The position numbers and the translations under genes are program-made. From Cladosporium sp. IMV 00045 (Eukaryota; Ascomycota; Dothideomycetes; Cladosporiales; Cladosporiaceae), in assembly GCA_001931905.2 (NCBI GenBank), contig MSJI02000786.1:1-64000 (forward strand): DNA of 64,000 nucleotides. Reading direction: 5' to 3'. Shown piece by piece: positions 21,221 through 30,667 of this stretch (the stretch's first letter is position 1; every line of letters begins with the position of its first letter). The notes under the pieces are model-generated. The model was given only the letters and a program-made list of their open reading frames with translations, had not been told where the DNA came from and did no database searches.

Positions 21221-21738
21221 TTAAGCGCCGCCGACCAGGATGTTGTTCACGGGGATGTGGACTGTAGTGAGAGAGATTGAGTCAGCATTTCGTTCAATCA
21301 TGCGCGTCTGTCGAAGTCTCTCTCGGATTGCACTCGAGGAGACAGAAGGGGAAGGGAACTCACTCAGCTTGACCACGTAGCCAATAACACCCATGATCAG
21401 AAATCCCATTCCGACGGCCTGAGAGATGCGGAGGAATTCACGCTTGTCGGCTGTAGAAGAACGAGATCTTGTCAGCTTGCTGGGTTCTGCAATTGAGGTT
21501 GTGTGCGTGTAATATCCGCGCAGAAAGGAGGGGCATCGCTCTTCCAGTGTGATGTGTTCGCGAAGGAGCATGTGACCCCCTTTCCCTCTACGGCGGGAGA
21601 TGTCTTGCGTGTAGGAGAGTCCAGAAGTGATCAGAGAGAGGGCGAGAGAGACATACGCTTGCTGCACCTCGTGATGAACTGCCTGCCGTCCTTGACGAAC
21701 TCGCGCGGCATCTCGAGGAACTCCTTGGCCTGGTCCAT
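21221..21738 (-). CDS. SSS1: Sec61 complex subunit gamma
   Basis: Tail-anchored 69-residue subunit of the ER translocon (Sec61/SecE family). Three exons: 21657-21738 (MDQAKEFLEMPREFVKDG...), 21364-21450 (DKREFLRISQAVGMGFLIM, with the single TM) and 21221-21261 (HIPVNNILVGGA, stop TAA). Donors are GTATGT and GTGAGT; both acceptors are CTACAG. The joins give SKPDKREF and VVKLIHIPVNN, exactly the conserved family sequence. The length equals that of eukaryotic Sec61 gamma. Assignment is firm. Confidence 0.97.
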
Positions 21739-22690
21739 TGTGCTGGTATTTCGTGTGTTGTGGAGTTTGGTGGGTGGGGTTGTGTTTCGTTTGAAGTGAC
21801 TCCAAAGTTGTAGCTTGCTTTAGTGGTGGTGTGGTGTAGGAGTTGTGGTGTTGGTATGTAAAGTTGTAGTGGTGGTGCTGCCCTGCGCTCCCGGCTTCTA
21901 GATGCCACCTAGCTCTCCTCGGCTGGGGTTCTCACGCTCGAGCCATCGCTCGCTGCGGAAAGGGTTCAACCGGTTACATCTTCACATGCTTCCATGGATT
22001 GCGCTATATTATGAATGAGTGACATGAAGATTGAACTAAAATCCGACAGGTTGAATATTGGCACCCATATTTGCAAGCAAGCGGCGCGTTGATTCTGTCC
22101 ATTATCGAGCTCAATGGATATTTTGTTGCTATCGCGCAAGCTGAACTTGGTGGTGTAATACATCGAAACTTGGAGAATGTTTCGTATGATTACAATCTTA
22201 TGCTTTCCCACATATGTACAAGGTACATATATACCCTCAGCTATCCAAAGTCCCTATCTGGGTCGTCCTAACTCCATGTCCATGCCCATACTTTCTCTGT
22301 CTCCAGATATAGACAACAGACAGTCAATCGCCATAATCCCCTCCGGCGCCTGAATTCTGCTTCATGTCCTTGAGAAATCTATGTGGGATGCTGGTCTCCG
22401 CAGTGGAACGACTCCCGTCTCGAATGTTCAGAAATGAAGAGGCAATGCCCGCCGGCACTGTGAGTGCTTGGACGAGCTTTTCGTGCGTCCGCATATTAAG
22501 TGACGACCTTCCTCATAGTGACGTGGCAGTTTTTCCAAGTGTGCAGTTGATACGCCGCGTGACCTTGTCACTTCTGTGTGGTAGGGTACGACAGCGAGGA
22601 GGCGCCACGTAAGGTCGACTGCGGCGGCAATGCGGGTCCAGCGGTGTGATTTTCCTGTAGAATGCATTCTTGACTTGCATGCAGACATCC
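21739..22690. other. Intergenic: Sec61 gamma promoter and CIA30 3' flank
   Basis: A pyrimidine/GT-rich stretch immediately precedes the Sec61 gamma start. Remaining sequence is AT-rich around 22000-22300 with no supported gene or RNA. Confidence 0.5.
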
Positions 22691-23506
22691 TTAGATCAGG
22701 ATCTTCTCAGGCTCGCCCTGTTTCCTCTTCGGCTCAGCCTCGCCCATAAGTCCACCATCTTCTTCGTGCTCTCCTCCAACATCAAATCCACTGTCAACAC
22801 CTCTCTCCGGAGCCTTGTTTGTCGCCCACACATCCGCAATACACAGCTCGAAAGGTCCAGGAACGCGATCGATAAGGCCAATACCAACACTCCTAATCTT
22901 CTGTCTCATCATCTCCCGTTGCGGCTCGACGACCATGCCATAGTTTGTTCGGACGAAACTGCTGAAGGGAATCGTCACCGTCTCCCATTCACCCGGGGTG
23001 TAGGAGGGTAGAAGGTGCTGGTGCAAGTCGGTAGGAACAATAGACTCGGTTTGGATGTTGACAAAGTACTTGCGGCCGTCGGACTTGATGCGCATAGCCA
23101 GATAGGCGTAGGGGTCGATGTCCCAGAGCAGCTTGCCAAACAAGCTAGTACCGCGATCGCGTGTACGCCAGGCAGCGTATCCGGAGCGCTGTACCTCAGG
23201 CTTGTTGGGAGGTAGCTCTGTGGAGATCTTGCCTGCGAAGAGCGCGTGTGGTGGTGGTTGCTCGCTTGCTGCTCCGGCAACGTGTGTGAGAGAGGCTTTG
23301 CTGAAACCGCCCATGTCGGCGTCACTCATGACTTTGCAGCGAGAGAGTGCATCTTCATCCTCGAATCGGACCAGAGGGAAGGGTTTGGTGGGCGAATGAA
23401 GGCCTTCCATACGAATGGCGATCATGGATTGGCGCTTGAGTTCGTCAAGGGAGCGGCGCCAGAATCCAGGCTGACCGCCGGCGAGGCGGACGGGAGTCGC
23501 GAACAT
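22691..23506 (-). CDS. CIA30: Complex I intermediate-associated protein 30 (NDUFAF1 homologue)
   Basis: Assembly factor for the membrane arm of mitochondrial complex I. Single exon, 271 residues, ATG at 23506. The CIA30 domain spans about residues 40-235: FPLVRFEDEDALSRCKVMSD, GYAAWRTRDRGTSLFGKLLWDIDPYAYLAMRIKSDGRKYFVNIQT, and GEWETVTIPFSSFVRTNYG through SVGIGLIDRVPGPFELCIADVWA. The N-terminus (PVRLAGGQPGFWRRSLDELKRQ) could serve mitochondrial import. The C-terminus is acidic and then basic. Divergent from the mitochondrial carrier RIM2. Assignment is firm. Confidence 0.95.
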   Translation of the reverse strand: MFATPVRLAGGQPGFWRRSLDELKRQSMIAIRMEGLHSPTKPFPLVRFEDEDALSRCKVMSDADMGGFSKASLTHVAGAASEQPPPHALFAGKISTELPPNKPEVQRSGYAAWRTRDRGTSLFGKLLWDIDPYAYLAMRIKSDGRKYFVNIQTESIVPTDLHQHLLPSYTPGEWETVTIPFSSFVRTNYGMVVEPQREMMRQKIRSVGIGLIDRVPGPFELCIADVWATNKAPERGVDSGFDVGGEHEEDGGLMGEAEPKRKQGEPEKILI

Positions 23507-24015
23507 TGTTGTGAGTGCTGAATATCGTGTTAAGAGAGCGTGAGTTGTATTGTTACATGCAAGTAACCCGCGCTATCAGATCATAGCAGTGAAAGGCGGA
23601 CATGAGACAAGTCGATGGTGACGTCGAAGCCAGATCGGGTGCGGCAAAACCCCCGGAGGCGGCGGCGAGAACATTTCTTAGGAGAAGGCCAAAGCAAACG
23701 GATTCCTTACAGGAGGGAAGAGGGCTAATTGGAGATTTCACCAATCCAGACACTCAGCACCACCGACTCCTTTTTGAATTATTTACACTTCACAATCGCT
23801 TCATCTTGTATTAATCAACCCATTACATTCCCTTTTCGTATTCTCCACCTCTCGCACCACTGTACAAATACCATCTGGAAAATCCATCTCAAACCAAAAC
23901 CCGCATGATCGCAGCGCATTGAGAAAAAGTCCTCTCTAATAGACCACCCGCCCGCCTTACAACCACCACCTCCTCCTCCTCCCTCGACGGGCATAATACA
24001 CCACCAATACCACAC
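23507..24015. promoter_or_regulatory. Bidirectional promoter between CIA30 and RIM2
   Basis: 509 bp separates two divergent nuclear genes for mitochondrial proteins. A long CT-rich stretch precedes the RIM2 ATG. Shared control of mitochondrial biogenesis is plausible but not shown. Confidence 0.5.
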
Positions 24016-25158
24016 ATGAGCGCCTCCTACCCACCCTCGAACGCGGCGTCCAGCGCCTTCGCCGGCCCCATATCACAATCGCGCGAACTCGGCCAAATTG
24101 ATCCCTCCGCCAACCCATCAACATCAGCAAAGCCACTCCCTCCAACTCCCCAGGAGCGCAAGGGATGGGCACACTTCGTCGCCGGTGGCCTTGGCGGCAT
24201 GACCTCCGCCACCCTCACCTCGCCCTTGGACGTCCTCAAAACCCGCCTGCAGAGTACATTCTACCAAACTGAGCTCGCCGCGCGCCGCGCCGCCAAAGGC
24301 ATCCCGCCTCCACATCAGATGTCGCTGCCTCGAGCGGCGCTGCTGCACATCACCGAGACGGGCCAGATTCTGGCCGCCATTCCCAAGGTCGAAGGCTGGA
24401 AAGCGCTGTTCAAGGGTCTAGGCCCTAACCTGGTGGGTGTTGTGCCCGCGCGCGCGATCAATTTCTGGGCCTACGGCAATGGCAAGAAGTTCATCAGCTC
24501 GACTTTCTTCAACGGCCAGGAGAGCGCTCCTGTGCATTTGCTCGCGGCTGCGAGCGCTGGTCTGATCACAGGCACGGCGACAAACCCCATCTGGCTGGTC
24601 AAGACGCGCTTGCAGCTCGACAAGCAGAACGCCGGACCGGGCGGCGTGGGCAGGCAATATCGCAACGCATGGGATTGCGTGACCAAGACGATCCGCACGG
24701 AGGGTTTCAGAGGCTTGTACAGGGGTTTGAGTGCGAGCTACCTGGGCGTCAGCGAAAGCACACTGCAATGGGTACTGTACGAGCAGGCCAAAGCAAGTCT
24801 GGCGCGCAGACAGACGGCGTTGGAAGAGAGTGGGCGCACACCGAACGTTTGGGACAAGACGGTCGGGTACACTGGCAAACTCGTAGCGGCTGGCAGTGCG
24901 AAGTTCGTCGCTGCGCTGATCACATACCCTCACGAGGTTGTGCGTACGAGATTAAGGCAGGCTCCTGTGGATGCTAGCGGAAGAGTCAAGTACACCGGTC
25001 TCTGGAGCTGCTTCCGCACCGTTTTTAAGGAGGAGGGCATGGCGGCGCTTTACGGTGGATTGGTGCCTCACATGCTGAGAGTGGTGCCTAGTGCAGCCAT
25101 TATGTTTGGAGTCTACGAGGGCGTTCTCAAGGGTCTTGGAGAGTCATCTGGTGTGTAA
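24016..25158 (+). CDS. RIM2: Mitochondrial pyrimidine nucleotide carrier, Rim2 type
   Basis: SLC25 carrier exchanging pyrimidine nucleotides across the mitochondrial inner membrane; needed for mtDNA maintenance. Single exon, 380 residues. Three repeats carry the Px[DE]xx[KR] signatures, with one natural variant: PLDVLKTR (about residue 70), PIWLVKTR (about 195) and PHEVVRTR. The Trp-bearing second motif NPIWLVKTRLQLD is typical of the Rim2/SLC25A33-36 branch, as is the long matrix loop in repeat 1 (FYQTELAARRAAKG...). The first 48 residues are a disordered extension. ATG at 24016, TAA at 25156. Assignment is firm at the subfamily level. Confidence 0.95.
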   Translation: MSASYPPSNAASSAFAGPISQSRELGQIDPSANPSTSAKPLPPTPQERKGWAHFVAGGLGGMTSATLTSPLDVLKTRLQSTFYQTELAARRAAKGIPPPHQMSLPRAALLHITETGQILAAIPKVEGWKALFKGLGPNLVGVVPARAINFWAYGNGKKFISSTFFNGQESAPVHLLAAASAGLITGTATNPIWLVKTRLQLDKQNAGPGGVGRQYRNAWDCVTKTIRTEGFRGLYRGLSASYLGVSESTLQWVLYEQAKASLARRQTALEESGRTPNVWDKTVGYTGKLVAAGSAKFVAALITYPHEVVRTRLRQAPVDASGRVKYTGLWSCFRTVFKEEGMAALYGGLVPHMLRVVPSAAIMFGVYEGVLKGLGESSGV

Positions 25159-25800
25159 AAGGAGTGGGCCAGGAATCAACACGCCTGTATTTGTACAAAA
25201 ATAAGAGCAGCAGCTTCCAGAGAAGCATGGCGAACCGAATTGGCTCCGGAAAAGCGACACGAAACGACATTGCCGACTCCATCTCGACTCCATCCACGTT
25301 TGCGAGCATTTGACATGCTTGATGAAAGAGGGACAGACACCTCCATGGCTCTTTGCCGGGAGAAAAGCTAAGCGGGACAGACCAGGGAAAATAGAAAGAA
25401 GATAAAAGAGTCAAGGCAGTGATCTCCACTTGCCCTTTTGTGTACGATACCTTGTATAACACGATACCTTGTATAACACGCCGAAAGCTGAGGATGTACT
25501 ATATCTATAAGAATTCACGTTCAAGGACATGAAAACACAGTATCATCATCTCATCCCAATTGTCTAATCCCCTTCAACCATCGAAAGCCAAGAGACGAAT
25601 GTATCAAGCAGTTCACACCAACATCGTGACCCAAAAAAATCCTCACCACCTCAATAAGATCATTCCAACCCCCCTCCCTCTTCCCAGCCCGCAATACAAC
25701 CCATCCTCCCAGCCAACTAGCGCTCAGACAACGCAAATCCATCACTTTCCCACCTCAGACCCATGAACCCAACCCCCTCAAAAACACCTCCCCCACTCCC
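25159..25800. other. Intergenic, convergent 3' flanks
   Basis: Between RIM2 and the ATG29-like remnant. It contains a perfect 17-bp tandem duplication (separate entry). No gene supported. Confidence 0.5.
25444..25480 (+). repeat. Perfect tandem duplication of a 17-bp unit
   Basis: ACGATACCTTGTATAAC occurs twice back to back, then ACG starts a third copy. Located about 290 bp after the RIM2 stop. Likely a replication-slippage product. Confidence 0.85.
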
Positions 25801-26278
25801 CTACCGCCTCCCCTCCCACCCAGTAGCGCTAACCCGACTCCCAAACCCTCCCCCGTCCGCTCTCAAATCGCTCATGAGAGCCTCTTCCAGCGCGCTCTGC
25901 GCCACGCTCGCCCCGCTCAAGTCGCTGAAACTACTGCCCATGCTGGGCGTGCCTTCGCTTGTGGGAGCGGCGGGCGGGGCGGAGGGGGAAGGGGTTGATG
26001 TTGCTGCCTTGTTTGGGGGAGTGGGGAGCTGAGAGGGCTGTGATGCTTGTGGCGGTGGGGTTGGGTGGTGGGTTGTTTGGTGATGGACGGTTGGGGTGGT
26101 GGAGATCCTTTTGAGGTGGAGGCAGGGGGAGTTGGTTTGCGGGTTTGGTGGTCTGGTTGTTGGGTTTGCTGTTGAAGGGTATGCGAGGTGGTTGGGGGAT
26201 GCTGTCGAAGGCGCTGTTGGGGGGTCGGGGGAAGGGGAGGCGGATGATGAGGGTGTAGTGTGGTGGTTGCTGCGGCAT
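25801..26278 (-). pseudogene. ATG29: ATG29-like autophagy gene remnant
   Basis: Two ends of an Atg29-like protein are visible in different frames. The 5' part starts at ATG 26278 and reads HYTLIIRLPFPR, like the Atg29 N-terminus. The 3' part (stop TAG at 25801-25803) reads GTPSMGSSFSDLSGASVAQS then ALEEALMSDL, like the conserved Atg29 C-terminus. The conserved helical core after RLPFPR, with its LWK and WLYE-type motifs, is absent. Between the ends lie Pro/Ser/Thr-rich sequences that look coding in alternating frames (KPTPPASTSKGSPPP in one, QLPTPPNKAATSTPS in another). No GT-AG intron joins them. Atg29 acts in the Atg17 scaffold at the phagophore assembly site. I read this as a decayed or internally deleted copy; a mis-assembly is the alternative. 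Confidence 0.5.
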
Positions 26279-27514
26279 AATCGTCGTTCTCCTTCAATGA
26301 TCTTTGGTGGAAGACTGGGACCCTCGTGGCCCTATGTCGCCTGTGGACGCTTCGCTCGTGGCGCTTGAGTGTGTTTGCCAATCTGGCTCGATGTGTAGAT
26401 TGGCGAGATCAGTGGAGGTTGTATCTTGATGTTGACCTTGAGAGTTAACACTTTCCTCGTCTCCCAATTTGCTCAAAGATCTTGGATGATCTTTAGTACA
26501 CTCGGTTTCACTCAGTTGTCAGTTAGTGTAGAGCGCAGGAGTGTTGACATGAGGTGCACTCAAGGTGGGGCTGCTGTCCAACATCAGCTTGGTGAGGTCG
26601 AACACGATATAGCACGACATTCTAAACGACTGCTTCACAGAACATGACATAAAACCCGGAAGATGTGACTTGACATTTGACCCTTGTGAACTTGAGACGG
26701 CTGCAAGTAAACCGTCCCGCTATTGACCTGGGACTCGGATTGTCTTTGGATTCGGAAAAACGGCTCGTGCTGCGAGAGGCGAACAGTAGATTGAATCAAT
26801 GCAGTTATCACGAAATATCAACTCAAGCACTCAAAATACAATAGTGGATTCATCAGTAACGATTGACACAAGTCCAACCGATCTGTGGCCCTATGTTGGA
26901 AGGAGCGAGCATACCGCCTGATAAGATCAAAAATAACTGATTGATCTCAAAAGGACCCGATAGATCCACGTGCTGCAGGTCTAATGATCCTCTGATATTC
27001 CATAAAGCTCCTAAGTCGATGGCATGTCGAGTTGGATGGTAGAAGAGGGTAAGGGATACAAGGTTCAATAAGGTAACGTGAGGAGTCGAAAGTGATGGGT
27101 GCTCATGTAGAGTGAAGGATGATCTGCAGCCACTACGCAAACTACCTGACTATCAAAAAGTCCAAAACGTCAGATTCAGACGCTGAACACAATCCCTAAT
27201 CGGCGCTTGTATTTGGACGACATTCGGGCATAATCTGAAGTCGCTGTAGCACTTCATCCGGGCTTCGTTCATGTCATATCGGCATAAACCAGCGATATCG
27301 CAAAGTTTGGGCAATTTGAGAATTCGACTGACCAGACAAAGGCATTGGCAAACGGAATAGGTTTCTTTTTGACGCTAGAATTCATGCACCTTGCGAAGCT
27401 AGCTGGCTCATCCGGCAGGTATTTCCCATCCGGTGGAATCCGATCCGCCGATACCAACCTCCTAGCCTCGCCATCATACCAGCCCGTACGCCCTCCCTTT
27501 CGAAACAAGCACGC
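26279..27514. other. Intergenic, no supported gene
   Basis: A minus-strand open stretch at 26294-26500 reads like protein (Ser/Thr/Asp-rich) but has no ATG and ends 8 codons before the ATG29-like start in the same frame. It may be an upstream exon or 5'UTR. The rest holds no recognised element. Confidence 0.4.
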
Positions 27515-28272
27515 TTAAATGTGGGTGTCGTAGGCGATAGGAGCGATGCTCTCGGGCTTGTTGTCCTTGGCGCTGATGGTGCGGGCCTCGCGGGGCTTGT
27601 CGGCCTGGCGCTTGAGGAAGACGGTGGTGCCCTCCTCCTTGGCCTTGCGCTTCTTCTCAGCGTTGGTCTTGACGCGGACGATGAACTCCTCACGCGAGCG
27701 GGAGAGGCGGACGTGCTCAATGCGGAGGTTGACGCGCTTCTCGATGTAACGGTTGCCAACCTGCTTGTACAGGATGACGCCGACGGCGGACTTGGTCACG
27801 TTGTAGACGACACCAGTCTTGCCGTGGAAGTCCTTGTGGCTGCGCGGGTGTGTTAGTAAGTTGGTCGTGGATGTAACTCGTGCGCGCCGCCTTTGTCGCA
27901 AATGTGCAGCCGCATATATCGAGGCCTTGGCGCAGGTATCCGGAGTGGACTTACGGCATGCCCTTCTGGACGGCACCGTTGCAGACGACATCGACGATGT
28001 CGCCGACCTTGTACTGCTTAAGGTAGGTGGAGAGGGGGATCATGCCCCTCTTCTTGAAGTCGCGAGAGAAGGCTGTTCGCAGAGTCAGCCTTTGGTGTTC
28101 TCCATTCCCAAATCCAGCGCATCGCTTCTCGTCATGTGCCGTGTCTCCTCCAGCATTTGAGCCTTCCCAGGAGACGCGCTCTCCCTCCTTCTCCTCCCTC
28201 CATTCTTTCCTCCAGCAAGGTGTGAGACTGACCATAGCGAGTGCCCTTCCTGAGACCGGCGGAGTGACCCAT
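27515..28272 (-). CDS. RPL21: 60S ribosomal protein eL21
   Basis: Structural protein of the large ribosomal subunit, 160 residues as expected. Exons: 28233-28272 (MGHSAGLRKGTRY), 27955-28072 (FSRDFKKRGMIPLSTYLKQYKVGDIVDVV...) and 27515-27839 (HKDFHGKTGVVYNVTKSAVGV to PIAYDTHI, TAA). Donors are GTCAGT and GTAAGT; both joins restore conserved eL21 sequence (RYAFSRDF and KGMPHKDF). Many basic residues. It is divergent from the uS4 gene across 389 bp. Assignment is firm. Confidence 0.97.
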
Positions 28273-28661
28273 TGTGGATTAATGTGTGCTGGCTGTGTCC
28301 TTTCGTTAGCGGCGTGCGAGAGGGGTGTGTCGGTCGGCGGGAGGGCGGCGTACGTCGTTACGTTAGTATCTGGCGAGGTGGGATGTCAGTGTCGTCGATT
28401 CGCAACAGCAAGGCGCAAAGAGTGCAAACTAACCGTCGTGGGGCGCAAAGTCTGCTCGTCGTCACCTTCAATTCCGGTCGGCGTCGAGCGTACTTCGAAT
28501 TTCTGCAAGGTGCTCACCCGCCAAGACAGCCACTGGCCGAAAAGGCCCGTGCACACACGCTCAATTCTTTCGAATTTGTACAGCTCGACTTCAGCCCGTG
28601 GAGAGTTTGCTTGTTCACGACTGCAGCCAGCGACATCCAGGACGTCAACTAACCAGCAGCC
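28273..28661. promoter_or_regulatory. Bidirectional promoter of eL21 and uS4 genes
   Basis: 389 bp between two divergent ribosomal protein start codons, one for each subunit. Repeated CGTCGT and GGCGCAAAG words occur (GGCGCAAAG near 28411 and 28441). One shared control region is likely. Confidence 0.65.
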
Positions 28662-29996
28662 ATGGCCCCGTGAGTACTGCCCGTTGGCGTGCAGTCGGGA
28701 TGCCTTCGACGTGGTGCATGCATTGCTGCGTGCAAGTCGAGCGAGTGCGAGCGAGCGATATTTGCGACATTGGAGTATTGGTGCACACGACACACGACAC
28801 CCTTCGACGACATGAATGCGAGCGATGTCTTGTTCAGCAGTAACATGACTCTTCTGCTACGGCGGCGACAATTCGAGCACGTTATACGCCGGAATCCACG
28901 TGCGTGCCTTTGCATCGCCGACCTTGCCCTCCGGGGACGCATACAACTCTCGACCGGCACCTTTTCGACAAGAACACCACTGCTGAACAAACTGCATGTC
29001 ATGGAATCAATTTCCCGTCTTCTCTGGCACGCAAGAAAGCAGTCTGCTCTGGACGTGAAGTGTCGCATCGATGCTCTATCCACGGCAGACAAGGCCTTTG
29101 CAAAAATTTTATAAATCGCACATACACTACGCAAATCGCTCGCCTCGTCCTCAAACGCTCCAGCAATTCATGCACCTGTCGACCGCTCTCGACTCACGCC
29201 CTACTCATCTCTCATCTATGCAATGGCTAACAGTATCTCAGTCGCAAGTACAGCAAGACCTACAAGGTCCCGCGTCGTCCGTTCGAGTCGGCCCGTCTGT
29301 ACGTACATCTATAAAGGCCAATGAGTGGGAGCTTGCTCCCCTTATGTCTCAGATATCTAACGTACATCCAGCGACGCTGAGTTGAAGACCGTTGGTGAAT
29401 ACGGTCTCCGCAACAAGCGTGAGGTCTGGCGTGTCCAGCTCACCCTCTCCAAGATTCGTCGTGCCGCTCGGTATGTTCATGATGAGCACTTCACGCTCCA
29501 AGATTACCCACTAACAAATTACTCAGTGAGCTCCTCACTCTTGACGAGAAGGACCCCAAGCGTCTCTTCGAGGGCAATGCGCTCATTCGCCGTCTGGTCC
29601 GTGTCGGTGTCCTTGACGAGAGCCGCATGAAGCTCGATTACGTCCTTGCCCTGAAGGTTGAGGACTTCTTGGAGCGTCGTCTCCAGACTTGCGTCTACAA
29701 GCTTGGCCTTGCCAAGTCCATCCACCACGCCCGTGTCCTCATCAAGCAGCGTCACATCCGGTATGTTTCCTCGATCGAGTAGCCATGATAGTATCATCAC
29801 TAACACACATCCCAGCGTCGGCAAGCAGATCGTCAACGTCCCCTCGTTCATTGTCCGTCTTGACTCCCAGAAGCACATCGACTTCGCTCTTTCCTCGCCG
29901 TTCGGTGGCGGACGCCCCGGTCGTGTGCGCAGAAAGAAGGCCAAGGCCGCCGAGTCCAAGGAGGAGGGCGGTGACGAGGAGGAGGACGAGGAGTAA
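28662..29996 (+). CDS. RPS9: 40S ribosomal protein uS4 (S9)
   Basis: Small-subunit ribosomal protein near the mRNA entry, 192 residues. Exons: 28662-28669 (8 nt, ATGGCCCC), 29242-29298, 29372-29470, 29527-29760 and 29816-29996. Junctions are GT-AG and give [30 protein letters not shown] in continuous frame (listed here only as the joins MAP-RKYSK and SARL-DAELK). The S4 RNA-binding domain is seen in [21 protein letters not shown] and [19 protein letters not shown]. The C-terminal tail is acidic (EEEDEE). The first intron is 572 nt, about ten times the window's usual intron, and follows only 8 coding bases. Assignment is firm. Confidence 0.97.
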
Positions 29997-30667
29997 ACCA
30001 TTCGCCCATAGGCCATGTTTACCCTCTCTTTCCCTCAAAAATCAGGTACGCGGGTGTATGGTACCCGCTGGCGCTAGGCCGGTCACCTCCGGAAGGGCGT
30101 TCAGTTTTAGGGCTGCATGCAATGAGAATCAGATTTCACGCGTCGCCTCCTATTCCAATTGCAATGATACCACATTTTCTCAGTTCAATTGTGTTTCCTT
30201 GATGAGGACTCTAGCCTCGATGATCCCATCATGTCTCGCACGCCCAACTAGGACCTGGCCTGGTCTCTTCCCATCCTCAACATCATCGTCTTCGCCTTGT
30301 TTAACTCAAACCCAACCTTACCACGACATATCATCACCCTTTCGTTGACTCATGCATCATTCATGCCTTGTCGTGCAAGGGGGAAATCTATAACGTCCAC
30401 ATCATCTCGCCTGAGAACGATGCGCTGACGACTACGAACCTGATAGCTGATCGCTGCTCATAAGTAAGACCAAAGTGGTATATCAAGCGCAAGAGCGTGC
30501 ATGACTTGGAATTCTTCACGGCAGAAGGCGACACTTGACATACGGCATCGACTTCGAAGCTTCATTCATTTCATCATATCTACATCCCGCAGTCCTATCG
30601 CATCCATATCATGCGGCTTAAGAGCCATCTTTATCTACACCTAAGCACCAACTCGTCCTTGGAGCAA
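29997..30667. other. Intergenic, convergent 3' flanks
   Basis: Between the 3' ends of uS4 and GH51. No coding, RNA or repeat feature recognised. Confidence 0.5.

Noticed and set aside
26294..26500. Ser/Asp-rich minus-strand stretch upstream of the ATG29-like remnant
   Set aside because: No ATG, closed by stops at both ends; could be an exon but no splice partner was found.
28670..29241. C/D-box snoRNA in the first uS4 intron
   Set aside because: I looked for TGATGA and CTGA boxes with flanking pairing and found none convincing.
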